Positions 16,413-24,872 of a DNA stretch of 64,000 nucleotides are shown in pieces. The stretch spans positions 62,001 to 126,000 of the forward strand of contig JBDKTA010000049.1 in assembly GCA_039680605.1 (NCBI GenBank), read 5' to 3'. The notes below the pieces were generated by a model, which worked only from the letters and a program-made list of their open reading frames with translations, was not told the DNA's origin and searched no databases. This DNA comes from Planctomycetaceae bacterium (GTDB taxonomy: Bacteria; Planctomycetota; Phycisphaerae; SM23-33). The translations under genes and the position numbers were made by a program. How positions within the stretch are numbered: the first letter of the stretch is position 1; every line of letters starts with the position of its first letter.

Positions 16413-17704
16413 TGAACATCGTCCTGATCGGCGCCGGTAGCGCGAGTTTTGGTCCGGGAATGGTTCGCGACATCATGATCTGCCCCGAGCTTAAAGGGCG
16501 CGGCGTGATGCTGTGGCTGGTCGATCTCAACCAGCAGGCCCTCGATGACGTGATGGCCTTCGCCCAGGAGCTCCGCCGGCGCGTCGGGGCCGACGTCGAG
16601 CTCAAGCAGACGACCGACCGCTGCGAGGCCTTGCCGGGGGCGGACTACGTCATCATCTCCGTCGCGCGGCGGCGGATGGAGCTTTGGGAGCAGGACTTCC
16701 GCGTCCCGCTGGCGCATGGCTTCAAGCACTGCCTGGGCGAAAACGGCGGGCCCGGCGCGGTCTTCCACACCCAGCGCAGCCTGCACCTGATGATGCCCAT
16801 CTGCCGCGACATCGAACGCCTCGCGCCGCAGGCGATGGTGCTCAACTTCACCAACCCCGAGATGAAAGTCCTCCACGCGATCCTGACGCTGACCGAGCTC
16901 AAGGCCGCCGGGCTCTGCCACGGCATCGGCGGGGCCATCGACCTGCTGGGCAAGGTCCTCGAGCGCCCGCACGATTCCTTCCGCGTGACGTCGGCCGGCA
17001 TGAACCACTTTTACGCCGTGCTGAAAGTCGAAGACCTCAAGAGCGGCCAAGACCTGCTGCCGGCCGCCAAGGCGAAGGTGCTCAGCGACGGCGACAAGTG
17101 GGGCTCCCCGCTGTTTCGCAAGATGCTCGACGTCTTCGACGTGTTCACCTTCCCCAGCGAGGACCACATCGGCGAGTACCTGCCCTTCGGCAGCGAGTTC
17201 TCGGGGGTACATTGGCACTACGGAATGGAGTGTCGCAAGCTCACCCTCGCCCAGGGCGAACCGGGCAAGCAGTGGTTCCAGATGCGCACCGACAAGGGCG
17301 ATTTCCTTGACTGGGTCTACCGCCCCAGCGGCGAATTGGCCGTGCCGATCATCTGCGACATCGCCCTGAACCGCAACTGCTTCCGCGAGGCCGTCAACGT
17401 CCTCAACGTGCGACCCTACATCGACAACCTGCCGCCCACCACGTGCATCGAAGTGCCGGCGATGGTCGACAAGGCCGGCATCCATCCCATCGCCGTGGGC
17501 CCCATCCCCGAGCCCTTCGCCGAATACGTCCGCCGCCAGGGAACGATCGTCGAGATCCTCACCGAGGCCTACCGTACGCGGTCGAAGAAGATGCTGCTGC
17601 AAGCGCTGCTTCTTGACCCCAGCGTCAACAGCAGCACCGCCGCGGGCAAGATGCTCGACGAGATGCTAAAACTCCAGGCCGAATACCTGCCCGAATACGC
17701 GTAG
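16412..17704 (+). CDS. Glycoside hydrolase family 4 (alpha-galactosidase/alpha-glucuronidase-like)
   Basis: The product is 430 residues from ATG 16412 with GGAG 6 nt upstream. GH4 enzymes use NAD+ and a divalent metal in a redox-assisted elimination mechanism. The Rossmann motif is LIGAGSASFGPGMVRD (residues 4-19). Further signatures are the acidic end of beta-4 (WLVDLN), FTNPE, the metal-binding cysteine-histidine pair in LCHGIGG, and GMNHFYAVL. The replacement of typical 6-phospho-glucosidase residues by LCHG...GMNH resembles the alpha-galactosidase/alpha-glucuronidase (AglA/MelA-like) branch. It is cytoplasmic, with no signal peptide, so it acts on imported oligosaccharides. It is coupled to the DUF433 gene; a family D and a family A half-element follow it. 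Confidence 0.88.
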   Translation: MNIVLIGAGSASFGPGMVRDIMICPELKGRGVMLWLVDLNQQALDDVMAFAQELRRRVGADVELKQTTDRCEALPGADYVIISVARRRMELWEQDFRVPLAHGFKHCLGENGGPGAVFHTQRSLHLMMPICRDIERLAPQAMVLNFTNPEMKVLHAILTLTELKAAGLCHGIGGAIDLLGKVLERPHDSFRVTSAGMNHFYAVLKVEDLKSGQDLLPAAKAKVLSDGDKWGSPLFRKMLDVFDVFTFPSEDHIGEYLPFGSEFSGVHWHYGMECRKLTLAQGEPGKQWFQMRTDKGDFLDWVYRPSGELAVPIICDIALNRNCFREAVNVLNVRPYIDNLPPTTCIEVPAMVDKAGIHPIAVGPIPEPFAEYVRRQGTIVEILTEAYRTRSKKMLLQALLLDPSVNSSTAAGKMLDEMLKLQAEYLPEYA

Positions 17705-17712
17705 CGTCTTAA

Positions 17713-17740
17713 GTTAGCGGCGGAGCTTGCTCCGCGCGTT
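17713..17740. repeat. Family D palindrome (half unit, GCGGAGCTTGCTCCGC)
   Basis: GTTAGCGGCGGAGCTTGCTCCGCGCGTT is a single self-complementary unit just after the GH4 stop. Its reverse complement, with one change, is found in frame in tgt at 43411-43440. Confidence 0.85.
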
Positions 17741-17778
17741 CTGCTGCATGCGAGGTGACATCTCGCAATCGAACAACT

Positions 17779-17811
17779 TCCAAAGCGGCAGCTAAGGCTG
17801 CCGCACTCCAC
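17779..17811. repeat. Family A half unit
   Basis: CCAAAGCGGCAGCTAAGGCTGCCGCACTCCA is one unit of family A without its inverted partner, between GH4 and the toxin-antitoxin pair. Confidence 0.85.
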
Positions 17812-17888
17812 AGGGCCTTTGTGCCAGAAGAAGTTGCTTCTGGCGGGACGATAGGCTAAACTAAGTTAGCTAACCGCTGAGGTGTCCC

Positions 17889-18110
17889 ATGAAGGCTATA
17901 AACGTCCATCGGGCAAAGACCCAACTGTCTTCTCTGTTGGCTGATGTGGAGAAGAAACACGAGAAGTTCCTGATCTGTCGCAACGGCAAGCCCGTAGCTG
18001 AATTGTCCCCGCACGTTCGCCGCAGCCGCTTGAAGACGGACCCGGTGCTTCGCCGCGTGAAAGTAAAATGCGACCTGACTGAGCCAATGACGGATTGGGA
18101 GGAGGAGTAA
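17889..18110 (+). CDS. Phd/YefM-family antitoxin
   Basis: The product is 73 residues starting MKAINVHRAKTQLSSLL, the typical Phd/YefM N-terminal DNA-binding strand-helix (ak..l..ll..v). It is followed by EKFLICRNGKPVAELSP, the conserved 'i.rnGkpvA.l.p' motif. The acidic C-terminus (EPMTDWEEE) would wrap and neutralise the toxin. GAGGTG precedes the ATG by about 5 nt. The stop overlaps the toxin start by one base (TAATG), standard for type II modules. It should repress its own promoter together with the toxin. The pair stabilises the locus or acts as a stress or phage-response module. Confidence 0.92.
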   Translation: MKAINVHRAKTQLSSLLADVEKKHEKFLICRNGKPVAELSPHVRRSRLKTDPVLRRVKVKCDLTEPMTDWEEE

Positions 18111-18487
18111 TGCTCCTTGATACTTGTGCATTTGTTTGGCTGGCAATGGGGGAGGCAAAATTATCCAAGCAGGTTCGCCAGATGATTGAGATTGCCGACG
18201 CTGTGTTCGTTTCGGCCATTTCAGCGTTTGAGATTGCACACAAGTATGCCGCGGGTGGGCTTGAGTTGCCCATTGAGCCCGGCCAGTGGTTCGCGCAGGT
18301 CGTTAGCAAGCACAACCTGACGGAGATTCCCATTACCAGCGAAATTGCCATTGCCGCCACGAAACTTCCCCCGCTCCATAAGGATCCTTGCGACCGCTTC
18401 ATTATCGCTACGGCAAAGCTGAACAGACTTCCGGTGATAACGGCGGATCGACGCTTCGACGACTATGGTATCGAAACGTATTGTTGA
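18110..18487 (+). CDS. VapC-type PIN-domain toxin
   Basis: The product is 125 residues. The PIN ribonuclease acidic set is visible: Asp in MLLDTCAFVW, Glu in ISAFEIAHKY, Asp in HKDPCDRFIIATA and Asp in VITADRRFDDY. These coordinate Mg2+ for cleavage of RNA (tRNA or rRNA in known VapCs). The start at 18110 overlaps the antitoxin stop and has GGAGGAG immediately upstream inside the antitoxin gene. Length and motif spacing are normal, so it should be active when released from the Phd-type partner. A family A palindrome follows, between it and the convergent fucosidase gene. Confidence 0.92.
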   Translation: MLLDTCAFVWLAMGEAKLSKQVRQMIEIADAVFVSAISAFEIAHKYAAGGLELPIEPGQWFAQVVSKHNLTEIPITSEIAIAATKLPPLHKDPCDRFIIATAKLNRLPVITADRRFDDYGIETYC

Positions 18488-18548
18488 ACCAGGCACATCA
18501 GCCATGACTCCCGCCATCGCGATACAGCGCCGCACGAAAGATCACTCT

Positions 18549-18639
18549 TATGGAGTGCGGCAGCAGCAACTGCCGCTTTTGCAGTTGTCAGGTCAGGGCA
18601 GAAACTTCCAAGGCGGCAGCTAAGGCTGCCGCACTCCAC
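18549..18639. repeat. Composite palindrome, family A
   Basis: TATGGAGTGCGGCAGC...and GGCAGCTAAGGCTGCCGCACTCCA are inverted units. It lies between convergent genes (VapC stop 18487, fucosidase stop 18641) and so could terminate both. Confidence 0.92.
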
Positions 18640-18640
18640 A

Positions 18641-20353
18641 TTACTTCGCGTATAGCTGAAACTCGCGGATGAAGGCGCCGTCGCCCGAGACGGTGATCCG
18701 CCAGTGCCTCGCGGCCGTGGGGGCAATGGCGATCTCGTGCGTCCATCGCTGGCGGTCGGGGCCTTTGAGGCTCTTGCTGTCGAAGACCGTCGTCCACGTG
18801 CCGCCCTTGTCGCACTCGACGCGGAAACCGCCGAAGCCCTTCTTGCCGCCGGCGATTGTCTCGGTATGGGCGACCAGCACGCGAGAGACCGTCTGCTCGT
18901 CGCCGAGGTCTACCGTCAGCGATCGCGGAGCTTTGTCGCGGCTGGCCCAGCCGCTGGCGAAGTCGCCGTCGACGGCGCTGTGGGGGCCGTTGCGATCCAT
19001 CGTCGCCCCCACGCCGTCCCAGGTGAAGGTCTGCGTGGCGGTGGCCTTCTTGCCCTGCGCCAGCGAGGCCTTGGGATACAGCACCTTGGCGTCTTTGGCC
19101 GGGCCGTCGAGCTCGACGGCAAAGACGGTGTCGACTGCGTCGACGGCCGCCTTGGGAACCGTCAGCGTGATGCCTTCGGGCGTCTGCTTGACCTCGACCT
19201 TGACCTTGGGGTCGTTGAGCAGCGTGACCGAGACGATCTTCTTATCCAGCCCGTACAGCTTGAGCGTCCCGCCGTCCAGGTCCGTCAGCATGTGCAGGTA
19301 GACGAAGTTGTCGCTCTTGCCGTGCGAGCTGACGCCCCAGGCCTCGGGCAGGTAAGGCCCCGGACGCGTGGCGTAGACGCTGCGCCCGTACTGGTTCAGC
19401 CAGGCGCCGACTTCCTTGATTCGCTCGACTTCGTTGGCTTCCATGCTGCCGTCGGGCTTGGGGGCCAGGTTGAGCACGAGGTTGTGCCCGCGCCCGACGC
19501 AGCCGATCAGCAGGTCGATCACCTGCTTGAGGGTCTTGACGGAGCGGCTGTGGCCCTTGGCGTCGGTGTCCCAGTACCAGTAGCCGTTTCGCAGGATGGC
19601 GGCCACCTCGACGGGGTTATACGCCCACCCGCCGGCGGGGTACCAGTGCTGGGGCGTTCCGTAGTCGCCGCCGTACTTGCTGCCGGCCAAGGCGCCGTTG
19701 TGCAGGATGCCCGGCTGGAGCTTGCGCATGTTGGCGTAGACGTCTTCGGGGGTCTTGCCCTTGGGGGCGAATCCGCCGTCGAACCAGATGCCGCGCACGG
19801 GTCCATACTTGGTCAGCAGTTCGGTGATTTTCTCGCCGGCCTCGCCGCCGGTGTACCATTCCAACTCGATCCCGGCCTTGTGAGAGGCGTCGGCGATCTC
19901 CTTGCACACGTCGCGCGGGAAGGGGCTGCCCGCCCGGGTGAGCTTGTTCTCGTGCATCTTGGTGTCCCACAGCACGAGGTTTCCGCCGGGACGGCGCTGC
20001 ATGGCGCCGTTGATGCCGGTCATGAAGACGACGTACTTGGCCCCGCCGGCCTTGACGATGTCGATCCACTCGGTGGCGTCGAACTTGGTTACGTGCTTGA
20101 GGTTGGCGTAGAGGTGGTCCCAGTAGCGCTGGTCGGTGTAGTTGCCCCACTCGACGTGGCGCACCTCGATGCCGACGCCCCAGTGGATGAAGATGCCGAA
20201 CTTGGAATCCTGCCACCACTCGAAGGCCTCGGGCGAGGCCCGCAGGCCCATCTTGACCAGTTCTTCGTGCGAGGGTCGGGTCTCCTGGGCGACCAGCGCC
20301 CCGGCGGGGGAGAGCATTAAAAGGATACTCGCGTGCAGAAGAAAAGATCGCAT
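18641..20353 (-). CDS. Secreted alpha-L-fucosidase, GH29, with F5/8C-like C-terminal module
   Basis: The product is 570 residues from ATG 20353 with GGAG 7 nt upstream and a signal peptide (SFLLHASILLMLSPAGALVA). The GH29 barrel begins with FEWWQDSKFGIFIHWGVG. It contains YVVFMTGINGAMQ, and the catalytic nucleophile is the Asp of RGIWFDGGF (about residue 192). Residues about 430-570 form a discoidin/CBM32-like module (GPHSAVDGDFASGWASRDK, LTVDLGDEQTVSRVLVAHTE) that would bind galactose or fucose-containing glycans. It releases L-fucose from extracellular glycans; fucoidan or algal/mucin polysaccharides are typical planctomycete sources. The DUF4954 gene is transcribed divergently from the same 210-nt gap (20354-20564), in which I see no clear promoter. 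Confidence 0.92.
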   Translation of the reverse strand: MRSFLLHASILLMLSPAGALVAQETRPSHEELVKMGLRASPEAFEWWQDSKFGIFIHWGVGIEVRHVEWGNYTDQRYWDHLYANLKHVTKFDATEWIDIVKAGGAKYVVFMTGINGAMQRRPGGNLVLWDTKMHENKLTRAGSPFPRDVCKEIADASHKAGIELEWYTGGEAGEKITELLTKYGPVRGIWFDGGFAPKGKTPEDVYANMRKLQPGILHNGALAGSKYGGDYGTPQHWYPAGGWAYNPVEVAAILRNGYWYWDTDAKGHSRSVKTLKQVIDLLIGCVGRGHNLVLNLAPKPDGSMEANEVERIKEVGAWLNQYGRSVYATRPGPYLPEAWGVSSHGKSDNFVYLHMLTDLDGGTLKLYGLDKKIVSVTLLNDPKVKVEVKQTPEGITLTVPKAAVDAVDTVFAVELDGPAKDAKVLYPKASLAQGKKATATQTFTWDGVGATMDRNGPHSAVDGDFASGWASRDKAPRSLTVDLGDEQTVSRVLVAHTETIAGGKKGFGGFRVECDKGGTWTTVFDSKSLKGPDRQRWTHEIAIAPTAARHWRITVSGDGAFIREFQLYAK

Positions 20354-20564
20354 GAGGGTCTCCGTGAAAAAAATTCTTATGCATGAAGTATTGTGCCACA
20401 GCGCCGCCGTCGGAACAAGAGTCGCTCTGCTGTCGTACAATTCCTGAAATAGCTTTGCACCAGAGGGACCGCACGGACACGCTTGCGGTTTTGCGATCTC
20501 TCCCGCTGCGCCTTTTTTGGGTCAACGTTTACCGTCGCTCCCGCGATAACCGATAGAAATAAGT

Positions 20565-22760
20565 ATGCCCGATCGATCGCCCACAGACCAACTGCGCGTC
20601 GTGCCCATCATGTCGCTGGGTCACGAGTTCATCTCCGGCGCCGACATTCCGCCGGGAATGACCGAGCACTATCTGCGCGACGAGCAGAACCCCGCCCTCG
20701 CCGCGGCGGTGCGCCCGCTGACCGGGCAGGAAGTCGACACGCTGGTCAAGAACGGAAACACGGCCGACAACTGGGCCAATGTGCAGGTGAACGATTCGTT
20801 CAACCCGCGTTACATCCGCAACTGCGAGTTTTACGGCCTGGTGCGGATCGGCAAGCTCGAGGAGGTCTTCCTCGAGTACCACGACATGCACGTGCCGGTG
20901 GGTCTGACGAACAGCCGCATCATCGCCTGCGACATCGGCGACGACTGCGCCATCCATAACGTGCCCTACCTGGCGCATTACATCCTGGGGCAGAACGTCA
21001 TCCTGCTCAACATCGACGAGATGCACGCGACCAACTACGCCAAGTTCGGCAACGGCATCGTCAAGGTGCGCGAGGACGAGTCGGTCCGCGTGTACATGGA
21101 CCTGATCAACGAGTGCTCGGGGCGGCGGATCATGCCCTTCGACGGCATGACGGCAGGCGACGCGTACATCTGGTCCAAGTACCGCTCCGACGCGGCGCTG
21201 ATGGAGCGCCTCAAGCAGATCACCCAGCGCGGGTTCGATCCGCGCCGCGGATTCTACGGCACCGTGGGCGACCGCAGCGTGATCAAGAACTGCGGCATCA
21301 TCAAGGACGTCAAGATCGGCCCGCACGCGTACATCAAAGGCGCCAACAAGCTCAAGAACCTCACGATCAACTCCTCGCGCGACGAGCCCTCGCAGATCGG
21401 CGAGGGCGTCGAAATCGTCAACGGGATCATCGGCCTGGGCTGCCACGTGTTCTACGGCTGCAAGGCCGTCCGCTTCGTCATGGGCAACGGCAGCAGCCTC
21501 AAGTACGGCGCCCGCCTGATCCACTCGTACCTGGGCGACAACTCAACGATCTCCTGCTGCGAAGTGCTCAACAACCTGATCTTTCCCTGTCACGAGCAGC
21601 ACCACAACAACTCGTTCCTCATCGCCGCGCTGGTCAAGGGCCAGTCGAACATGGCCGCCAACGCGACGATCGGCTCCAACCACAACAGCCGCGCTCCCGA
21701 CGGCGAGCTCATCGCGGGGCGCGGGTTCTGGCCGGGTCTGTGCGTCAGCGTCAAGCACAACTGCCGCCTGGCGTCGTTTGCGCTGCTGACCAAGGGCGAC
21801 TACCCCTGCGAGATGGACATCCCGCTGCCGTTTTCACTTCTGGCCAACGACACCGCCCACGACCGCCTGATGGTGATGCCGGCATACTGGTGGCTGTACA
21901 ACATGTACGCCCTGGTCCGCAACGCCGACAAGTTCGCCGCCCGCGACGCGCGGCGGACGAAGGTGCAGAAGATCGAGTTCGACTACCTTGCGCCCGACAC
22001 TGTCGAGGAAATGTTCACCGCCCTGGCCCTGCTCGAGCGGTGGGTGGGCAAGGCCGCGATCGGGGCCCAGGACGACGCCGCCCTTGCGTCCGCCGGTCGC
22101 ACGCTTCTGCGCGGGCCGGTGCAGGGCGTCGACACGCTGCTGGTGCTGGGCGAGGGCATGGAGCGGTCGCGCCGGGCGGTGGTGATCCAGAAGGCCCACC
22201 AGGCCTACGCCGCGTATCGACAGATGCTGGGTTATTACGCGGTGAAGAACCTGCTGGAGTATTTCGCCGCCCGGGCGGGCGCCACGCTGGAATCGATGAA
22301 GAAGGATCTGGCCGCCCCGCGCCGCAGCGACTGGGTGAACCTCGGCGGGCAGCTCGTCCTCGATGCGGACCTGGCGGAGGTTCGCCAGCGGATCCGCCAG
22401 GGTACCCTCGCCGACTGGGCGGCCATCCACCAGGCCTGGGACGCGCTGTGGCAGAAATACCCCCTCGACAAGCAGCGACACGCCTACGCCACGCTGCTGG
22501 ACCTGATGGAGATCCCCGCCCTGACCGGCGCCGCCTGGGCCAAAGCCCTCACCGACGCCGTCGCCATCCAGCGACACATCGCCGATCAGGTCTACCAGAC
22601 GCGCAAGAAGGATTTCGAAGACCCGTTCCGCCGCATGGCGTATTCCAGCCACGAGGAGATGGAGGCGGTTCTGGGAACGCCCGAGGACAACGCCTTCGTC
22701 AAACGCGTCGCTCAAAGCGCCGAAGCCTTCGCCGCCCAGGTCGCCATCGCCCCGCGCTGA
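20565..22760 (+). CDS. DUF4954 (plus DUF6819-like C-terminus) hexapeptide-helix protein
   Basis: The product is 731 residues, starting at ATG 20565 without a strong ribosome binding site. The first two thirds match the DUF4954 pattern: LTGQEVDTLVKNGNTADNW, then a left-handed beta-helix-like series with short repeats (CEFYGLVRIG, IACDIGDDCAIHNV, LGQNVILLNI, CGIIKDVKIGPHAYIKGANK). This is followed by conserved IGSNHNSRAPDGE and LPFSLLANDTAHDRL segments. The C-terminal third (about 500-731) is helical. The fold resembles nucleotidyl/acyltransferases of the hexapeptide class, but no catalytic assignment exists for the family; it is common in Bacteroidetes, Spirochaetes and Planctomycetes. It is cytoplasmic (no signal). 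Function unknown; a role in cell-envelope sugar metabolism is only a guess from the fold. Confidence 0.82.
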   Translation: MPDRSPTDQLRVVPIMSLGHEFISGADIPPGMTEHYLRDEQNPALAAAVRPLTGQEVDTLVKNGNTADNWANVQVNDSFNPRYIRNCEFYGLVRIGKLEEVFLEYHDMHVPVGLTNSRIIACDIGDDCAIHNVPYLAHYILGQNVILLNIDEMHATNYAKFGNGIVKVREDESVRVYMDLINECSGRRIMPFDGMTAGDAYIWSKYRSDAALMERLKQITQRGFDPRRGFYGTVGDRSVIKNCGIIKDVKIGPHAYIKGANKLKNLTINSSRDEPSQIGEGVEIVNGIIGLGCHVFYGCKAVRFVMGNGSSLKYGARLIHSYLGDNSTISCCEVLNNLIFPCHEQHHNNSFLIAALVKGQSNMAANATIGSNHNSRAPDGELIAGRGFWPGLCVSVKHNCRLASFALLTKGDYPCEMDIPLPFSLLANDTAHDRLMVMPAYWWLYNMYALVRNADKFAARDARRTKVQKIEFDYLAPDTVEEMFTALALLERWVGKAAIGAQDDAALASAGRTLLRGPVQGVDTLLVLGEGMERSRRAVVIQKAHQAYAAYRQMLGYYAVKNLLEYFAARAGATLESMKKDLAAPRRSDWVNLGGQLVLDADLAEVRQRIRQGTLADWAAIHQAWDALWQKYPLDKQRHAYATLLDLMEIPALTGAAWAKALTDAVAIQRHIADQVYQTRKKDFEDPFRRMAYSSHEEMEAVLGTPEDNAFVKRVAQSAEAFAAQVAIAPR

Positions 22761-22781
22761 TGCGCCGCTTGAGGGTGGCAG

Positions 22782-24365
22782 TTACTCGCTCAGAAATGCT
22801 TCCATGGCGGCGGCGCAGGCGCCGACGCTGATCTCCGCAGACGCCGGGCACGCCCGCACGCCGTGCCGGGCGCCCTCGCCCTCGGCCAGAACGTATGTTT
22901 CGATTCCCTTGTACATCTGCATGGCGCAGAATCGCCGCGCGGCTTCGATCTGTTCGCGCGACAACTCCAGTGACGCACCGCCGCGGCCGCTGACGCACAA
23001 GCCCGTCAGGGCTGTCAGGGGCTCGCCGCCGACAGGGCCGATCCCGCCCCGGCGGTCGAGCAGCGCGCTGTGGCCATGAATCTCGTATGCCCTGGCAAGC
23101 GTCTTGGGCGCGGGCAATCCGGCGTGCGCCTTCCAGGCCTGGGCCCAGGCGTCGGTCGCGGGGGCGGCCTCGACCTGCCGGGCGAGGTTTCCCAGCCCTA
23201 CGGCGAGGGCTTTGCCTTCCGGCCCGCTCTGCGGCGCGTCTTTCAGGGCCTCGTACGCCAGGCACAAGTCTTCCACGCCTGCCGCGGCGGGCGTGCTGTC
23301 CAGGCGGCAGGAGATCTCGCCCTTGCCGGCCGCTCCGGCGATGGCCGCCAGCAGGGCCGTGCGGATATCCATCGCCTGCGGCGCCGGCGGCAACTGGGCG
23401 ATGATCATCGCCGTGTACGCCGTGGCGGCTAGCTGGTCAGCCGGTTCGACGGTAACGACATACGCCGTGCGTTCGGTGCGTTTGATCTGGCGGGCGACGT
23501 ACGCCATGGCGGCGTTGACGCTCTTGCGGACTCGGGGGGCGTCGCCGCGGGCATTGAGCCGCGCCATCGCCAGCGTGGCGGCGAGGTGTTCGCGCAGGGG
23601 CGGGGGCTCGTCGCCGACGCGATAGGCGCCGCCGGGGGCCTGGTGGCGGATCAGGTAATCAGCCGCCGCGGCGGCAAGTGTGTCGCCGGCGGCAGCGCTG
23701 CCGCCGATCACTTTGCCGCGGAAGAGTTCTTTCGCCGGTTGCCCGGGCACGGCGACAAAATGCCGCGTGCGGAACACGAACCACTTCGGCGTGCTGGCCA
23801 TCGCCGCGCGGTCGAGGGGAACCTTCATCAGGCAGGCGCTGCGCATCTGCTGGCGGTCCATCGCCTCCTCGTACGCCTGCGAGGGCAGCACGCGGGCGAT
23901 CTTGCCCGCCCGTTCCATCTGCAGGCCCGTCAGGCCGCACACGGATCGCGACAGTTCCGCCTCCGACGCCGGATCCGGCGAGATGATGATCTCGACCTCC
24001 ACCGTCAATGCCGCCAGCACCTCCGCCGTGACGCGGTCGGGCAGCTTTTCGCTGCGCATGGCTGCCATGGCGGCCGACGCCACGCTCAGTGGCAGGCTGT
24101 CCTTGCTGGCGATCACGCGGGCAACCAGGTTGCCGCCGCTTCGCAAGGTCACCGCCGCACTGAGAGTGTGGGGCGGGGGAGGAGTCCACGAGGCAGGAAC
24201 CGGTACAGCGTCAGGGGTGCTGCGACGAGTGAGGTACTCCATCATCGCCCTGCGGGCGAAATCCGCAAGATCCGTCGCAGGGTCTTCCTTAACGTGCGGC
24301 GCAGCGGGCGGTGCAGCAACGGCAGCCGACAGAAGCATCACGCTGGCGCAAGTCAGGACAGTCAT
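22782..24365 (-). CDS. Exported protein with AMMECR1-like N-terminal half and alpha-helical repeat C-terminus
   Basis: The product is 527 residues from ATG 24365 with a signal peptide (MTVLTCASVMLLSAAVAAPP). Residues about 30-225 follow the AMMECR1 domain layout: ADFARRAMMEYLTRR, SAAVTLRSGGNLVARV, LPLSVASAAMAAMRSEKLP, LTVEVEIIISPDP. However, the conserved LRGCIG motif of that family is replaced by LVARVIAS. Residues about 235-440 are alanine-rich helices with spacing like squalene-cyclase/prenyltransferase alpha-alpha barrels (TLAAAAADYLIRHQAPGGAY, LAATLAMARLNARGD, QLAATAYTAMIIAQL). The combination in an exported protein is unusual. Function is unknown; the AMMECR1 assignment rests on pattern resemblance only. 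Confidence 0.7.
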   Translation of the reverse strand: MTVLTCASVMLLSAAVAAPPAAPHVKEDPATDLADFARRAMMEYLTRRSTPDAVPVPASWTPPPPHTLSAAVTLRSGGNLVARVIASKDSLPLSVASAAMAAMRSEKLPDRVTAEVLAALTVEVEIIISPDPASEAELSRSVCGLTGLQMERAGKIARVLPSQAYEEAMDRQQMRSACLMKVPLDRAAMASTPKWFVFRTRHFVAVPGQPAKELFRGKVIGGSAAAGDTLAAAAADYLIRHQAPGGAYRVGDEPPPLREHLAATLAMARLNARGDAPRVRKSVNAAMAYVARQIKRTERTAYVVTVEPADQLAATAYTAMIIAQLPPAPQAMDIRTALLAAIAGAAGKGEISCRLDSTPAAAGVEDLCLAYEALKDAPQSGPEGKALAVGLGNLARQVEAAPATDAWAQAWKAHAGLPAPKTLARAYEIHGHSALLDRRGGIGPVGGEPLTALTGLCVSGRGGASLELSREQIEAARRFCAMQMYKGIETYVLAEGEGARHGVRACPASAEISVGACAAAMEAFLSE

Positions 24366-24872
24366 GCAACCTTTATAAGCTTCCGCGTGATGACAGTAAA
24401 GCTACAAAGCGAGGTCCCAGCACAAGAGATCGCCAACAGGAGATGACGCCGATCCGGCGGCGGCCTTGCGGCGTGCGGCTTGGCATCTGTTGATCTTCGC
24501 GGTGAAATATCCGCGGTGGAGATGGAAAAAATGCACAAGTACACGTTTCAGGGCAGCTATGGTCACAAACACTGTTATGTCATGAGTTTAAATCTAATTC
24601 CGCCGCAATGGGGCTACTGGGCCAGAGGAAAGCACTTATGCAACCGAATATGAACGTAAAGACTATAATAATAAAGGAATAGCATTAAAGAAGGCGTCAA
24701 AACGACGGTGGGGAGGCCCATGATATGGCGATGGGCACTTCGGGGGCTCGGTGGCACAAAGGCCGTTTTTAGTTGCATAACCTTCAGGGATTCTTACACT
24801 TTGCAGTGATTCAGTGTTGGAAAAGGGAACCGCCGGCTTCTTCCGCCCTTGCGGGACGCAAGGAGACCCTTA
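24366..24872. other. 507-nt AT-richer gap upstream of the GH35 gene
   Basis: No ORF or palindromic family was recognised here. The stretch 24540-24720 is much richer in A and T than its surroundings (for example TATAATAATAAAGG). A possible sigma70-type promoter is TTGCAT (24773-24778), 16 nt, TACACT (24795-24800). Divergent promoters for the AMMECR1-like and GH35 genes must lie here. Confidence 0.4.
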
